Below are positions 1 through 10,200 of a stretch of 64,000 nt of DNA, in pieces (position 1 is the first letter of the stretch; each line of letters begins with the position of its first letter). The translations under genes and the position numbers were made by a program. The notes under the pieces are model-generated. The model saw only the letters and a program-made list of their open reading frames with translations. It made no database searches and had not been told where the DNA came from. Source of the stretch: Gymnothorax reevesii (lineage: Eukaryota; Chordata; Actinopteri; Anguilliformes; Muraenidae); assembly GCA_029721435.1 (NCBI GenBank), contig CM056592.1, positions 34,483,611-34,547,610 of the forward strand. The letters run 5' to 3'.

Positions 1-2
1 GG

Positions 3-1475
3 CGGCGGCGGCAGTCGGACCAAAAACATACTATTGTCAACAATGTTAAACCTGCTGGAGATTATTCTGTAATTGTCGATTCTACCATTGATATTGCCAA
101 GGTTGACCAGCTGTCACTCTCTGTCAGACATGTCACTAAACCCGGTGAACCTATTGAGCGGTTCATTAAATTCGCTGAGTCATTCGACAACATCTTTATA
201 GAAATGCTCAGCAATGAACTGGGACTCAAAGTTAAATTAATGAGAGGACAGGCTTATGATGGTGTACGGACTATGTCGGGCCACTTATCAGGACTGCAGG
301 CCAGGGTTAAAGAACACTCTTCTGAAAAAGCAATATATGTACACTGTTGTGCACACAATTTGAATTTAATTCTTATGGATGCTGTCTGTTCATTATCTAC
401 GGCATTATCTTTTGGAACACTTGAAAAACTGTTCAATATGCATTATTGACCTCTGGTTTGCCCAGGTCTAAAATATTGCAGGATGAACAGCAAAAAAAAA
501 ACTAGACGGAGCCGTTTTGACATTAAAGAGGCTGTCTGCCACACGATGGGCTTCTAGAAAGCAGGCGACAGATGCAGTTATGCAAAGCTTGCCAGCAATT
601 CTAGAGGCCTTACAAAGAATCATAGATCACACCAATACCAGTCCAAAAACTGCCTCAGATGCAGAGGGCCTGTTGACAAAATCAAGCACTTTCAAGTTTA
701 AATTCTTGTTGGTTTTTTCTGAGGCAAACTTTCATACCATCAAATTACCTGCAACAGGAATCAATTGAAGTTAACACAGCTGCTGACGCATGTATGCAAC
801 ATATTAGAGAGTTGTGCTCAGAAGAGGCATTTGCTGCCATAGAGAACGCCGCCAGAGAGCTGGCCATATTGTGTGAGGGAACTACTGATTTTGACAGGGG
901 AAGAGTTCATAAGAAAAAGCGCTTGTATCCAGGTGAACACGCAGAGGAGATTTTAGAAGATGTCAGGGACGGATTCAGAGTTGACGTGTTTTACTATATT
1001 CTTTACGTCTTTGTTTCTCAATTTGAACGTCGTTTTGCCGATCTCAAGAGAATGGCTGGAAAATTTGCTGCCCTGACCCCCAAAACATTTTACTTTACCC
1101 GATGCGCCTGCAAAAGTTAGAGCGCGTGCAGAGTTTTATTCACTGGATCTGTCCAGTGCTGACGAACTGGTTTATGAATTTGTAACATTTTGTGCAAAGT
1201 AAAGTGAGCTGCGCGTGCAGTTGAATCCAGACAGAATCTTCCCATTTCTCTTTGCCAACGACATGGATCGGGCTTTTCCAAACCTTGCCATTCTCTATCG
1301 CATTTATTTGACGATTCCAATAAGCAGTTCGTAGGCAGAGAGAAGTTTTAGCCGACTTAAACTTATTAAGAGTTTCTTGCGGTCAACCATGGGTGAGTCA
1401 CGGCTGTCAGACCTGGTGCTTCTCTGTATCGAGAGGGACACTGAGGTCGATAAGGATAAAGTAGTCGACAGATTT
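3..1475 (+). pseudogene. Decayed hAT-type transposase (ZMYM1-like / DUF4371 family), 5' end outside window
   Basis: A broken reading frame begins before the window and is open from 3 to 449. It then continues in other frames around 517-768, 794-1120 and 1300-1475. Visible landmarks in order are a YSVIVDST block near 63, a RGQAYDG block near 244, the hAT-type CCAHNLNL motif near 346, an LKRLSATRWASR block near 520, and the C-terminal dimerisation signature AER-FSRLKLIKSFLRSTM near 1337-1390. This order matches domesticated and transposon hAT proteins of the ZMYM1-like type that move by cut and paste. At least three frame changes and a stop near 1332 mean it is not functional. No intact terminal repeats were recognised. 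The family is fairly sure; the exact subfamily is not. Confidence 0.75.
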
Positions 1476-1959
1476 GTTTATGTTTTTTTAATTGTTGAAA
1501 TTCTTAAATGTTGGCTATATGGGCCCATTTTAACATTACCGAAATTGTTATTTTTCTTGATGCATGTAACCAGGACTAGGCCTATAACGGGATATCTGAC
1601 GTCATTTATGTTTCTTTAACGATGGGAATGGCATTGTTGTCCCTCTAACTTGTTAGATGAGTTTGCCAAGCTGATGTTTGCTTGTTTGATCTGAATAAGC
1701 AGCTAATCAATGTTTTATTCTGAAATAAACAATCATAAAATATAACCGGTATCTTTGCACTGCATGTCACATGTATGAATGGAAAGGTTGCTGAAGATTG
1801 TGCTAGTGTTAGCCTACATTCAGATTAGAATTTGCGAATATTGCTGCTATATTTTCTATTGTGGCGTATGTTTAGCAAGATAACAGCGAGGGGTAGGGAG
1901 CCCAAACATCCACCCCCCCCCCCGAGGCAAAGCCCGATCTCCGCCCCTAGGCCACGTCC
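1476..1959. other. Noncoding flank of the hAT remnant
   Basis: No gene is visible. This is AT-rich sequence that probably includes the 3' part of the decayed hAT element. A run of 13 C residues lies at about 1911-1923. Short overlapping frames on both strands around 1825-2038 span the C-run and look accidental in this stretch. Confidence 0.5.
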
Positions 1960-2655
1960 AGGTGCTCTTAGCAAGATTTCTGACAGAGGAGTCAAAAGAA
2001 TAATCAGAAGAGTTGTCCAACAGCCAAAGACCACTTGAGTAGAGCTTCAGAAAGACCTGGAATTAGCAGGTACAGTTGTTACAAACAATATAATAAGTAA
2101 TGCACTCAACTGCCATGGCCTCTATGCACACTCGCCGTGCAAGACTCCATTACTGAAGAAAAAGCACGTTGAAGCTCGTTTAAAGTTTGCTGCACATGTG
2201 GACAAGACTATGAAATACTGGGAGAATATTGTCTGGTCAGATGAGACAAAAATTTGATAGAATGGCCCAGTCAATTACCCAACTTGAATCCGACTGAAAA
2301 TCTATGGAAAGAACTGAAGATCAGAGTTCATAGAAGAGGCCCCCGGAACCTTTGGAGATTTGAAGACAGTTTATGTGGAAGAATGAGCCAGAATCACACC
2401 TGAGCAGTACATGCGACTGGTTTCTCCATACAGGAGGTGTCTTGAAGCTGCCATTTCCAACAAAGGCTTTTCTACTACGTATTAAATAAATTTCAGTGAG
2501 CGTGTTCAATACTTTTTCCATGTATCATTCCATTTTATTACATATAAAATTTCTGGACTTATTTGTTTTGATTTTTTTGTACGTATGGATTACTTGGGCT
2601 GTTACCGACATCTGGTGAAAATGTCATGTTAATACTCCCATTCGAAATATACTGG
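1960..2655 (+). pseudogene. Tc1-like transposase remnant with internal deletion
   Basis: Conceptual translation from about 1960 gives a Tc1 N-terminal DNA-binding segment (LSKISDRGVKRIIRR) and then the catalytic-core start [11 protein letters not shown] near 2224-2257. The sequence jumps directly to the end of the core ([19 protein letters not shown], near 2283-2340). The middle of the DDE domain, including the second catalytic Asp, has been deleted, and several stops interrupt the rest. The stretch 2560-2655 resembles the 3' untranslated tail of the same family. Tc1 transposases normally bind the terminal repeats and integrate at TA; this copy cannot. Boundaries are approximate. Confidence 0.7.
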
Positions 2656-3356
2656 GAAAACTGGGTTCTCTCTGATGAATGCCCACTCTTCTTATTTCCA
2701 ACTCCCAACAGCCTAAATGACCGCATCTACGCTGGCGATAAGAAAGAAAGAAAGTGCCACCTTCTGAACAAGTCAGGTTCAGTGCCCATTGCATGTCATC
2801 TTCAGGGCTGATGGAGTTGCATGTTGTACCCCAGGGCACCACCATCAATGCTGAGTACTATGTCTAGAACATTCTCCTGCCAGTGCTACTTCCCGTACTC
2901 ACCAGAAAAAAGAAATCTGGCCCCATCACTGCTAGGAAGATGTTCAAAAGGCGTGAGGAAGTGGTCTTTGTGCAAGATGGTGCCCCCGCACATACTGCTC
3001 GTACAACTCAGCAGTGGTGTTCTGAGCAGCTTCCTGGCTTTCTGCACACAGAGGAATGGCCACCCAACTCCCAGGACCTCAACCCGATAGAGAACTCCTG
3101 GGGTATCCTGAACAGTCGGGTCTTCCACAGCCCACCCCCTACTACCATGAAGCAGCTCAATGCGAGTGCTGTGTGGGAATGGGGCAACTTTGAGCTTCTG
3201 TTCTAAACAACTTAGTGCATTCTATGCCCCACAGGCTGAGGACAGTAATTAAAATGCAGGGGGATACACTGGCTTTTGAATAAACGCAATCTGTTGAATA
3301 TTCACAATCTGAGTCGACTTTTCCTGTGGTGCATGAACTTTTGGGACAGGGCGTAC
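2656..3356 (+). pseudogene. Second Tc1/mariner transposase remnant (different family)
   Basis: A fragment NWVLSDECPLF near 2654-2690 corresponds to the first catalytic Asp region. After a gap and frame change, an open segment at 2883-3206 carries VVFVQDGAPAHTARTTQQW (second Asp) and LNPIENSWGILNSRVF (the catalytic Glu region). This spacing and sequence identify a DDE transposase of the Tc1/mariner superfamily. The 3' end near 3310-3356 resembles a terminal repeat (TTTTGGGACAGGGCGTA). The N-terminal half and left terminal repeat are missing. It abuts a different Tc1 copy at 3357, so insertions are stacked here. Confidence 0.7.
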
Positions 3357-4822
3357 AATAGAACATAGATAACGCTTCAAATGTTGAAACTGAGACATTT
3401 CACATTTTTATCCACAAAATGAGCTTATTTCAAATTTTCTGGCAGCAACAGGTCTCAAAAAAGTTGGGACACAGGCAAAAAAAAGGGGGCTGAAAAAGCA
3501 ATTAATAAATAATAGAATCAGCTGAAAGAACATTTAGCAAGTAATAAAGTTAACTGGCATCAGGTGTGTAACATGATTGGCTATAAAAGGGATGTCTTAG
3601 AGAGGATGAGTCTCTCAGAAGTAAAGATGGCCAGAGGCTCTCCAACCTGTGAAGGCTTGTGTAATAAAATTGTGGAATACTTTAAAAACAATGTTCCTCA
3701 ACGTCAAATTGCAAAGGCTTTGAAGGTCTCATCATCGACAGCGCATAACATCATCAAAAGATTCAGATAAACTGGAAAAATCTCTGTTTGCAAGGGACAA
3801 GGCCGAAGACCTTTACTGGATGCCTGTGATCTTCGGGCCCTCAGACACCACTGCATCACTCACTGGCATGATTCTGTCATTGACATTACTAAATGGGCCC
3901 AGGAATACTTCAAGAAACTGTTTACTGTCAGTAAACTCAGTCCCCCATGCCATTCACAGATGCCACCTAAAACTCTGTCATACAAAAAGGAAGCCAAGGC
4001 TCATTTAAAATGGACTGTAGCAAAGTGGCAAAGTGTCCTGTGGTCAGACGAATCCAAATTTGACATTCTTGTCAGAAATCATGGGCGTCATGTCCTCCGG
4101 GCTAAAGTGGAGAAAGATCACCCCTCCTGTTATCAGCGTTCGGTTCAAAAGCCAGCATCTCTGATGGTATGGGGATGCATTAATGCATATGGTGTGGGAC
4201 ACTTGCTTGTTTTAAAAAGCAACATGAATGCTGAAAGGCATATAAAGGTTTTAGAGCAACATATGCTCCCCTCCAGACATCTATTCCAAGAAAGGCCTAC
4301 TGTATTTCAGCAGGGCAATGCAAAACCACATACTGCAGCTATTACAACAGCATGGCTGCATAGTAGAAGAGTCCGTGTGCTGAACTGCTCTGCCTGCAGT
4401 CCTGATCTTTCACCGGAACATTTGGCGCATAATTAAAGGAAAAGTCCGTCAAAGGAGGCCCAAAACTTTTCAGCAGCTGGAAGCCTGTATTAAACAAGAG
4501 TGGGATCAAATTCCAATGGCTAAACTCAAGAAACTTGTCTCCTCAATGCCCAGACGCCTCCACTCCGTGTTAAAAAGAAGAGTGGATGCTACACCATGGT
4601 AAATAGGCCCCTGTTCCTACTTTTTTGAGACCTGTAGCAGCCATCAAATTTGAAATGAGCTCATTTTGTGGATAAAATTGTAAAATGTCTCAGTTTCAAC
4701 ATTTGCTATGTTATCTCTGTTATACTGTGAATAAAATCCTGGCTGGTGTGATTTGAAAGTCATTGCGTTTTGATTTTACTCACAATTTGCATTTTGTCCC
4801 AACTATTTTAGAATTGGGGTTG
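3357..4822 (+). mobile_element. Tc1-like element, 5'-truncated, dead transposase
   Basis: This belongs to the same family as the copy at 29816-31316. The right terminal repeat is present and ends ..GAATTGGGGTTG at 4822 next to TA. The left arm begins inside the element near 3357, so the outer left repeat is lost. The transposase starts near 3564 with MCNMIGYKRDVLERM and a helix-turn-helix region, then has a stop after IIKRFR near 3768. A small deletion falls near 3970-3990, and a second long open part runs to 4436. The first catalytic Asp is kept (WSDESKF), but the second is changed to Gly in FQQGNAKPH, so the enzyme would be inactive even without the stops. Confidence 0.85.
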
Positions 4823-6075
4823 TATAAATAAAAGGCACATTATTGATGCCAACTGTCAATAGGGAAAGAATTACTGGATGAAAAAAAATCTGTTGCAACA
4901 AATGTTTATTTTCTTATCTTAAAAAAAAAGAAAAGACAAAATAGTGTATTTACTAATGCAGAACAAAACCAAATGAATACAAATGTCTGGTCTAATTGAT
5001 ATATAATATTCTCAAGCAATTGTATACTTATCGCTCTCATGTAATAAGCCAAAAGCTCTGGCTTGCAGATTTACACAATTTAATACAAGTGCTGTGCCAC
5101 TTAATTACAGACTATCCTATCATTCCCATTGAAGTGACGCTTTGAGAAGTTTAAAATGTTCATGAAAACAAGTAAAATTCTACTTGGGGGACTACAGTTT
5201 CTTCTGTCTGAAGAAATAAGGAAGGCCTACTACACTTAACAAGTATTCATTTATTAGATTAGGGTTTATACTGCCAGCATAAATGTTGTACCTACAAAAC
5301 ATCAAGCAGTGTTTTTTCTTTTTTCCTTGAATCTAATTTTATTGAGCTCTAAACACAGGTTAGAGACCGAGAACACGCCTGAAAACATCACTCCATTCAT
5401 CCAAATCCTAACCAACCAGTCCGTTTATACCTCCTTCAGTCAACAATCCTCTATCTCGTTCGACGTCCCTCCCTCCCGTTCCCTTCTAATCACCTCCCAC
5501 CCTACTGCTCTTTCGGGACCTATCTATGACCTCACGAAGAGATGCAACCCCCCCATCCTAAGTCTTTTCCCCTGGGGCGTCCGGTTATCCTGCACTCGTC
5601 TCCACACTAATTGACTCTATTCTGTCCTTCATCAGTACGAATTCCTATGCGTACTAAATTCAATAAATATTGTTAAATACTATTTTAGGTGTGGTCTGAA
5701 GTACATTAGGAGCATTTCATGAAGTTAGCACCCAATGCCTCGCACTTTTTAAAACTTATGTGCAATAGTCATTACCTTATCGATGCATGTTACAGCCATT
5801 CCAAAGCTCTCTAGAATTAACGTGCATTTTTTGTCTTAAATATCTGAATGTACTGCTGACTCCAAGCAATCTTCACGACTCTCAGAGGGACGTTTGAGGA
5901 GCAATCTCTTTCAGGTCTTCAAAGGCATCATTTTTGGATCTAAAACAGCAATTCCAGGGACACAGGTGTAATGCATGTAATTATTCTGTGCACACTCCAA
6001 AGCAGGGTTTACGCTGTTCGTTTATATGAACAATAGTCAGGGTGTGTTACCTTGCGACAATTGCGAGAGCAGTTT
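4823..6075. other. Noncoding 3' flank of ENPP7
   Basis: No gene is recognised. The DNA is AT-rich. On the minus strand, AATAAA hexamers occur at 5343-5338 and 5255-5250. These are the first canonical poly(A) signals I found by eye downstream of the ENPP7 stop codon. The short plus-strand frame at 5309-5614 has no recognisable family and looks accidental. Confidence 0.4.
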
Positions 6076-6196
6076 GTACTTACCAGTGGCGGCTGGTGAA
6101 CTGGCCATAGAGGAGGCTGAAATCCATCCCTTAAAAATAATGATCGGTCACGACCTGTTTTCAATCATTCATTTAAATTACCATTACAGCAACTCT

Positions 6197-6232
6197 GAAA
6201 ACTGACCACACCTGATAATGTTGAGAGTTTTC
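6197..6232 (+). repeat. 36 bp direct repeat inside the foldback, left copy
   Basis: The sequence runs from GAAAACTGACC to GAGAGTTTTC. It recurs at 6862-6897 in the same orientation with two mismatches, although the surrounding arms are inverted. Each copy is bordered by GAAAACT and its complement AGTTTTC. Confidence 0.85.
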
Positions 6233-6861
6233 ATTAAAAACGCATACCTGTCAACTCTCATGCATTCAGTGTTTGTTTTAGTGGCGTATTTACGTTCCCC
6301 TGCTGTAGTCAGAAATTATTCAATCAACGCATGTGTAAAAAATTCTCATGTGGAATTGAAGTCCTTGTGCATGGTGGTTTATCAGTTTCACCTGCGTTAC
6401 GGTAGATTTCACCACTAGTAATTGGTAACCGATTATGACTCCGGACTTCTCACGCTTTTCTTTACTCAAAGGTTGGAAGCAATGCGTGCGTATCATGATC
6501 TTTTAAATTGTTTAAATGAAATAAAATCAGTTGAAGCATCTTTATGCAATTCCATTGCTTCAAATGATCTTATTTAATTTATACAATTTAAACGATCATG
6601 AAACACATGCATTGCTTGCAACCCCTGAGTAAAGAAAAGCTTGAGAAGTCCAGAGTCATAATCAGTTTCCAATTATTTGTGGTGAAATCCACTGTAACGC
6701 AGGTAAAACTGATAAACCACCATGCACAGGGACTTCAATTCCACATGAGAATCTCTTACGTACGTGTTGATTGAATAATTGCTGTCTACAGCAGAGGAAC
6801 ATAATTATGCCACTAAAACTGACACCGAATGCCTGAGAGTTGACAGGTATGCGTTATTAAT

Positions 6862-6897
6862 GAAAACTGACCACACCTGAAAAAGTTGAGAGTTTTC
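6862..6897 (+). repeat. 36 bp direct repeat inside the foldback, right copy
   Basis: This matches 6197-6232 at 34 of 36 positions in direct orientation, against the inverted symmetry of the rest of the element. Confidence 0.85.
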
Positions 6898-7111
6898 AGA
6901 GTTTCTGTAATGGTAATTTAAATGAATGATTGAAAACAGGTCGTGACCAGCCATTAATTTCAAGGGATTGTTTGAGTTTCCCCTATCGCCAGTTCACCAG
7001 CTGCCACTGGTACTTGCACATAGCACTTGTAGGTCACATGTACAAATGAATTCTCAAGAGTTTGTAATTACTTTTATGTATGTAGGTTTCAAAACAATAT
7101 ATGTGTACATC

Positions 7112-7221
7112 TTACTTGAGATTGTCTTTCCTTCGTTTGTATACAGTATGAGCTGTGACAGCCACGCCAACTACAACCAGAAACCCCGCCACCGCTGACA
7201 AACCAATAATGGAACCTGAAA
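7112..7221 (-). CDS. enpp7: ENPP7 coding exon 5 (membrane anchor, stop codon)
   Basis: It encodes a hydrophobic stretch [18 protein letters not shown] and then [12 protein letters not shown] and a TAA stop at 7114-7112. This fits a type I C-terminal anchor with a short basic cytosolic tail. Two acceptors six bases apart (TTTCAG twice, giving starts at 7221 or 7215) are both in frame, so the junction may be VSGS or GS. The similarity to ENPP7 here is in character rather than sequence, as expected for this variable region. Confidence 0.85.
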
Positions 7222-10200
7222 CTGAAAATAAACATGGAAAAACATGTAAGAGCGGTGAAACATTCCCTAATCTGCCAGTGACATCTCTGCTTACTCCTGC
7301 TGGATCAGTGTGCAAGGCACTGCGAGTCACGATCATTTGTGTATGTCTTTCGTCAGTTAAGTCCTGCCAGGTAACCCGGCAGGAACAGCGAATCATGGCA
7401 CTCCCTGGGCGTTTCCTATCAAAAGCGACAGCAATCATCGCACAATCCCTTCATCCTGGATACTGTGAAAGGAGCCCAGAGGCAGACAAACTGAGCAGTG
7501 AAAGTACAACAGAATATAGTCTTTAAGGTTTAGACATACATATGCCAGAATTCAAACAAAACAGCTTTCTGCTGCAGGAAAAGCAGCAAACTTCAGGCTG
7601 TTTTGTGGGCCATCCTCATAATTAGTTAATGGTCTTTATGGACTTCCAGACTCATTCCATACTTGAATGCTTACTCATAATTTTCCTTGGGATTTTTGCC
7701 TGGCAGCAATTAGGTTAACCCTCAGAGCGCTGAAATATATTCAAATAAGTGTTTGCCACTAACATACCAATATCCCCTGCCACCTCAATTTTGTGTGTCT
7801 GTGCGGACGGACAGAGCCCAATGCTATATCCCCCGCTTCACACTGATCGCGCGGCGGAGGATAATAATAATGTATGAAGTTAATTATCCTGTGCTGTTGA
7901 ACCCCTACATTGTAGCAACTTGTTTAAAAGAGCTCCCCTGTTGCCCCATGATAGGTTTTCAACACCTTTGATTTCGACATCTTTCATCACTGAGTAACAA
8001 TATTTGCATTTAGCACTCAAAGGATTTAACTTGAGCATCTTAATTATTCTTTACTGTGCTCACATGCAGGCAATGAGATAAAATTATTGTCTCTTTGATT
8101 ACATAACCTCCGCAAATATCACCCGTACCTTGATTACAAACGATGAAAATAACATACCGGTATTCTATTTAGTGATCATTTGCTTGTGCCAACCGCCATT
8201 CACAGTTAACAATTAAGGCGCTATTTGTCTTTTCAAAAGAAAGTATCGTGTTGAAATGGTTGGTAAATCATCTTCATCTTGAGAAGAATTAAATGAAACA
8301 TGGCTTTTTTACAGGCTGCAGTGGTGAGCGTTAATATTTTCCCCTTGTTTACACTTACCTTCACGGGTGTCAGCATCCTTATGGGTGACTAACATGTGCC
8401 GGGTGTCTTCTAAGGACCCATCGTTGATTTCAGGTGTCATACCTAATAAGTGGCACATTAACGGATACACGCTCACGGTCTCAAACGGCCCCACCAGAAG
8501 GTTTTTGCGAAAATCAGGCCCGACTGCTCTGAAAAAATGCTTCATGTCCATGAGTTTGTTGTCGTAGCCATGCTCTCCCTTAGCATTTTGCACAGGCAAT
8601 ATCTGAAAAAAAAAATAATAAAAATAAATAAATAATAATAATTTAAAAAATGAAGTTACGGCTCAACTTCACGTTTAAAAAGAATAAAAACAAGATTTGC
8701 AGTTAATACATTCTTCCTTCAATCCCAAGATATTTCCGCGAAATTTGCAGAAGCTACGTCTAAAGATTAATACAGCCTTGTGAATTCCTGAGAACGTTAC
8801 CATAACTTTCACCGATAAAGGATTGTGACCTCAAAAATTGTGGTAATAATCATATTCATGTTAAGGGTGGTGCCAGATTTTCGATCAGTACTTTGTTTCA
8901 AAGAAAATATCTTGAATAGACTCACTAATGCAGTAATATCTAAATGGTAGGTGGTGGGAAACACAGTTTTATCTTTAGGCCAACCTGCATAATTTTAAAA
9001 TGACAGCAGAGGGCGACGTTGGCTCAAAAAGAAAGATACCTTCAATCCACATTTGCTGATCGTGCGTTCAGTATGCTGTGTACGCTTCCGTATTACTCGG
9101 CCATTTCAGACAAATCAAATTAAGAGTTGTCCGATGAGAGCTATTCCGGCTGTGAATAATGCCTACCGTTGAACCTTAATAGAATAAAGAGTTAATTTTA
9201 ATCCCACAAGTTTTAACATTACATTTATTTAACAATCTATTTCTTAAATAACATGAAAAAACATCTTCAAAAATAAAATAAAATAAATGGGGTTCAGCTT
9301 GAACTGGAATTTTCTGGTCCCTTGCATGAATACATGTTATGGTCTGGGCGCAATCAAGCATCACAAATTTGTCTGTGATATTGTGGGTAATAAGCACTAT
9401 CTAACCACATAACTCAGAGAAAATCTTTAGGGAAGGGTGTCGGTGTTGATCTTCTGAATAGATTGTAAAAATCAAGATTGTGCGAGTTAATGACCATGGA
9501 TCTGAAGCCAAACACACACAAAACTGCTGATACAGATTTAACCTCACCTTAGTCATTCACCCAATGCTGTACTGGCCATCATCTGAGTATGAAGATTAAT
9601 TTTTTTTGAAGGCCACTGGCGAAAATCCAAGGACATTTCAAAAGGAAAGGGGGCAAATTACAAACTAACTTGGCAGCTCTGCAGAATGCTAGGAGCCAAG
9701 AAATAAGAGCGAAGAGAGAGCCTGTATTTGCACTTAGGAGGGGCGGCATTTTTGACTATTTTTTCACGACTGCTCCGTGACTTTACAAAGTAATCACAGC
9801 GACGAACCCCCAGCCTTCGCGATAATTGAAGAAATCGTGAAAATATTTGGAGGAAATGAAATGAGGGGCCGAAGTGGTCCAAGTGTTTTGATGATTTTAA
9901 GGAGTGTTTTGACTTAAAAAAAAAACTTATCCTTAATTTACTGTCCTGGACATTATCGCCCAGGATGAGCCTTCAACACAGTGTTCTCTACTTTTGCGAC
10001 TTTTTCAACTTTCTTCTCCTAACCCCTCCTCCGGAGAACATTCAGTTCAAATCAGGACTGCAGACCTTCATTTCACCCCTAAAATACCTCCCAGTTCTTT
10101 CAACTCCCAAAACTACAGGTGCTAAGCTGTGCCCTGATAATCTGCCTCAGTACCGTACAGCCTTGCACATTCTGAAGAGTAAGTACTGCGGCAACTTCCA

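Larger units (their letters stand above)
6076..7017. mobile_element. Foldback hAT-type MITE with 8 bp target duplication
   Basis: The element body is 6084-7009 (926 bp). Its ends are CAGTGGCGGCTGGTGA on the left and the complement of CAGTGGCAGCTGGTGA on the right. It is flanked by GTACTTAC (6076-6083) and GTACTTGC (7010-7017), a 7/8-matching 8 bp duplication, the size made by hAT transposases. The two halves are complementary over nearly their whole length, with the dyad near 6546, so this is one giant imperfect hairpin. The inner part (about 6241-6853) is homologous to the foldback at 55537-56087. There is no coding capacity. It begins 102 bp past the ENPP7 stop codon. Confidence 0.85.

Noticed and set aside
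7112..7526. Overlapping frames on both strands upstream of ENPP7 exon 5
   Set aside because: The minus-strand frame is exon 5 plus intron 4 read through the acceptor; the plus-strand frame is its shadow.
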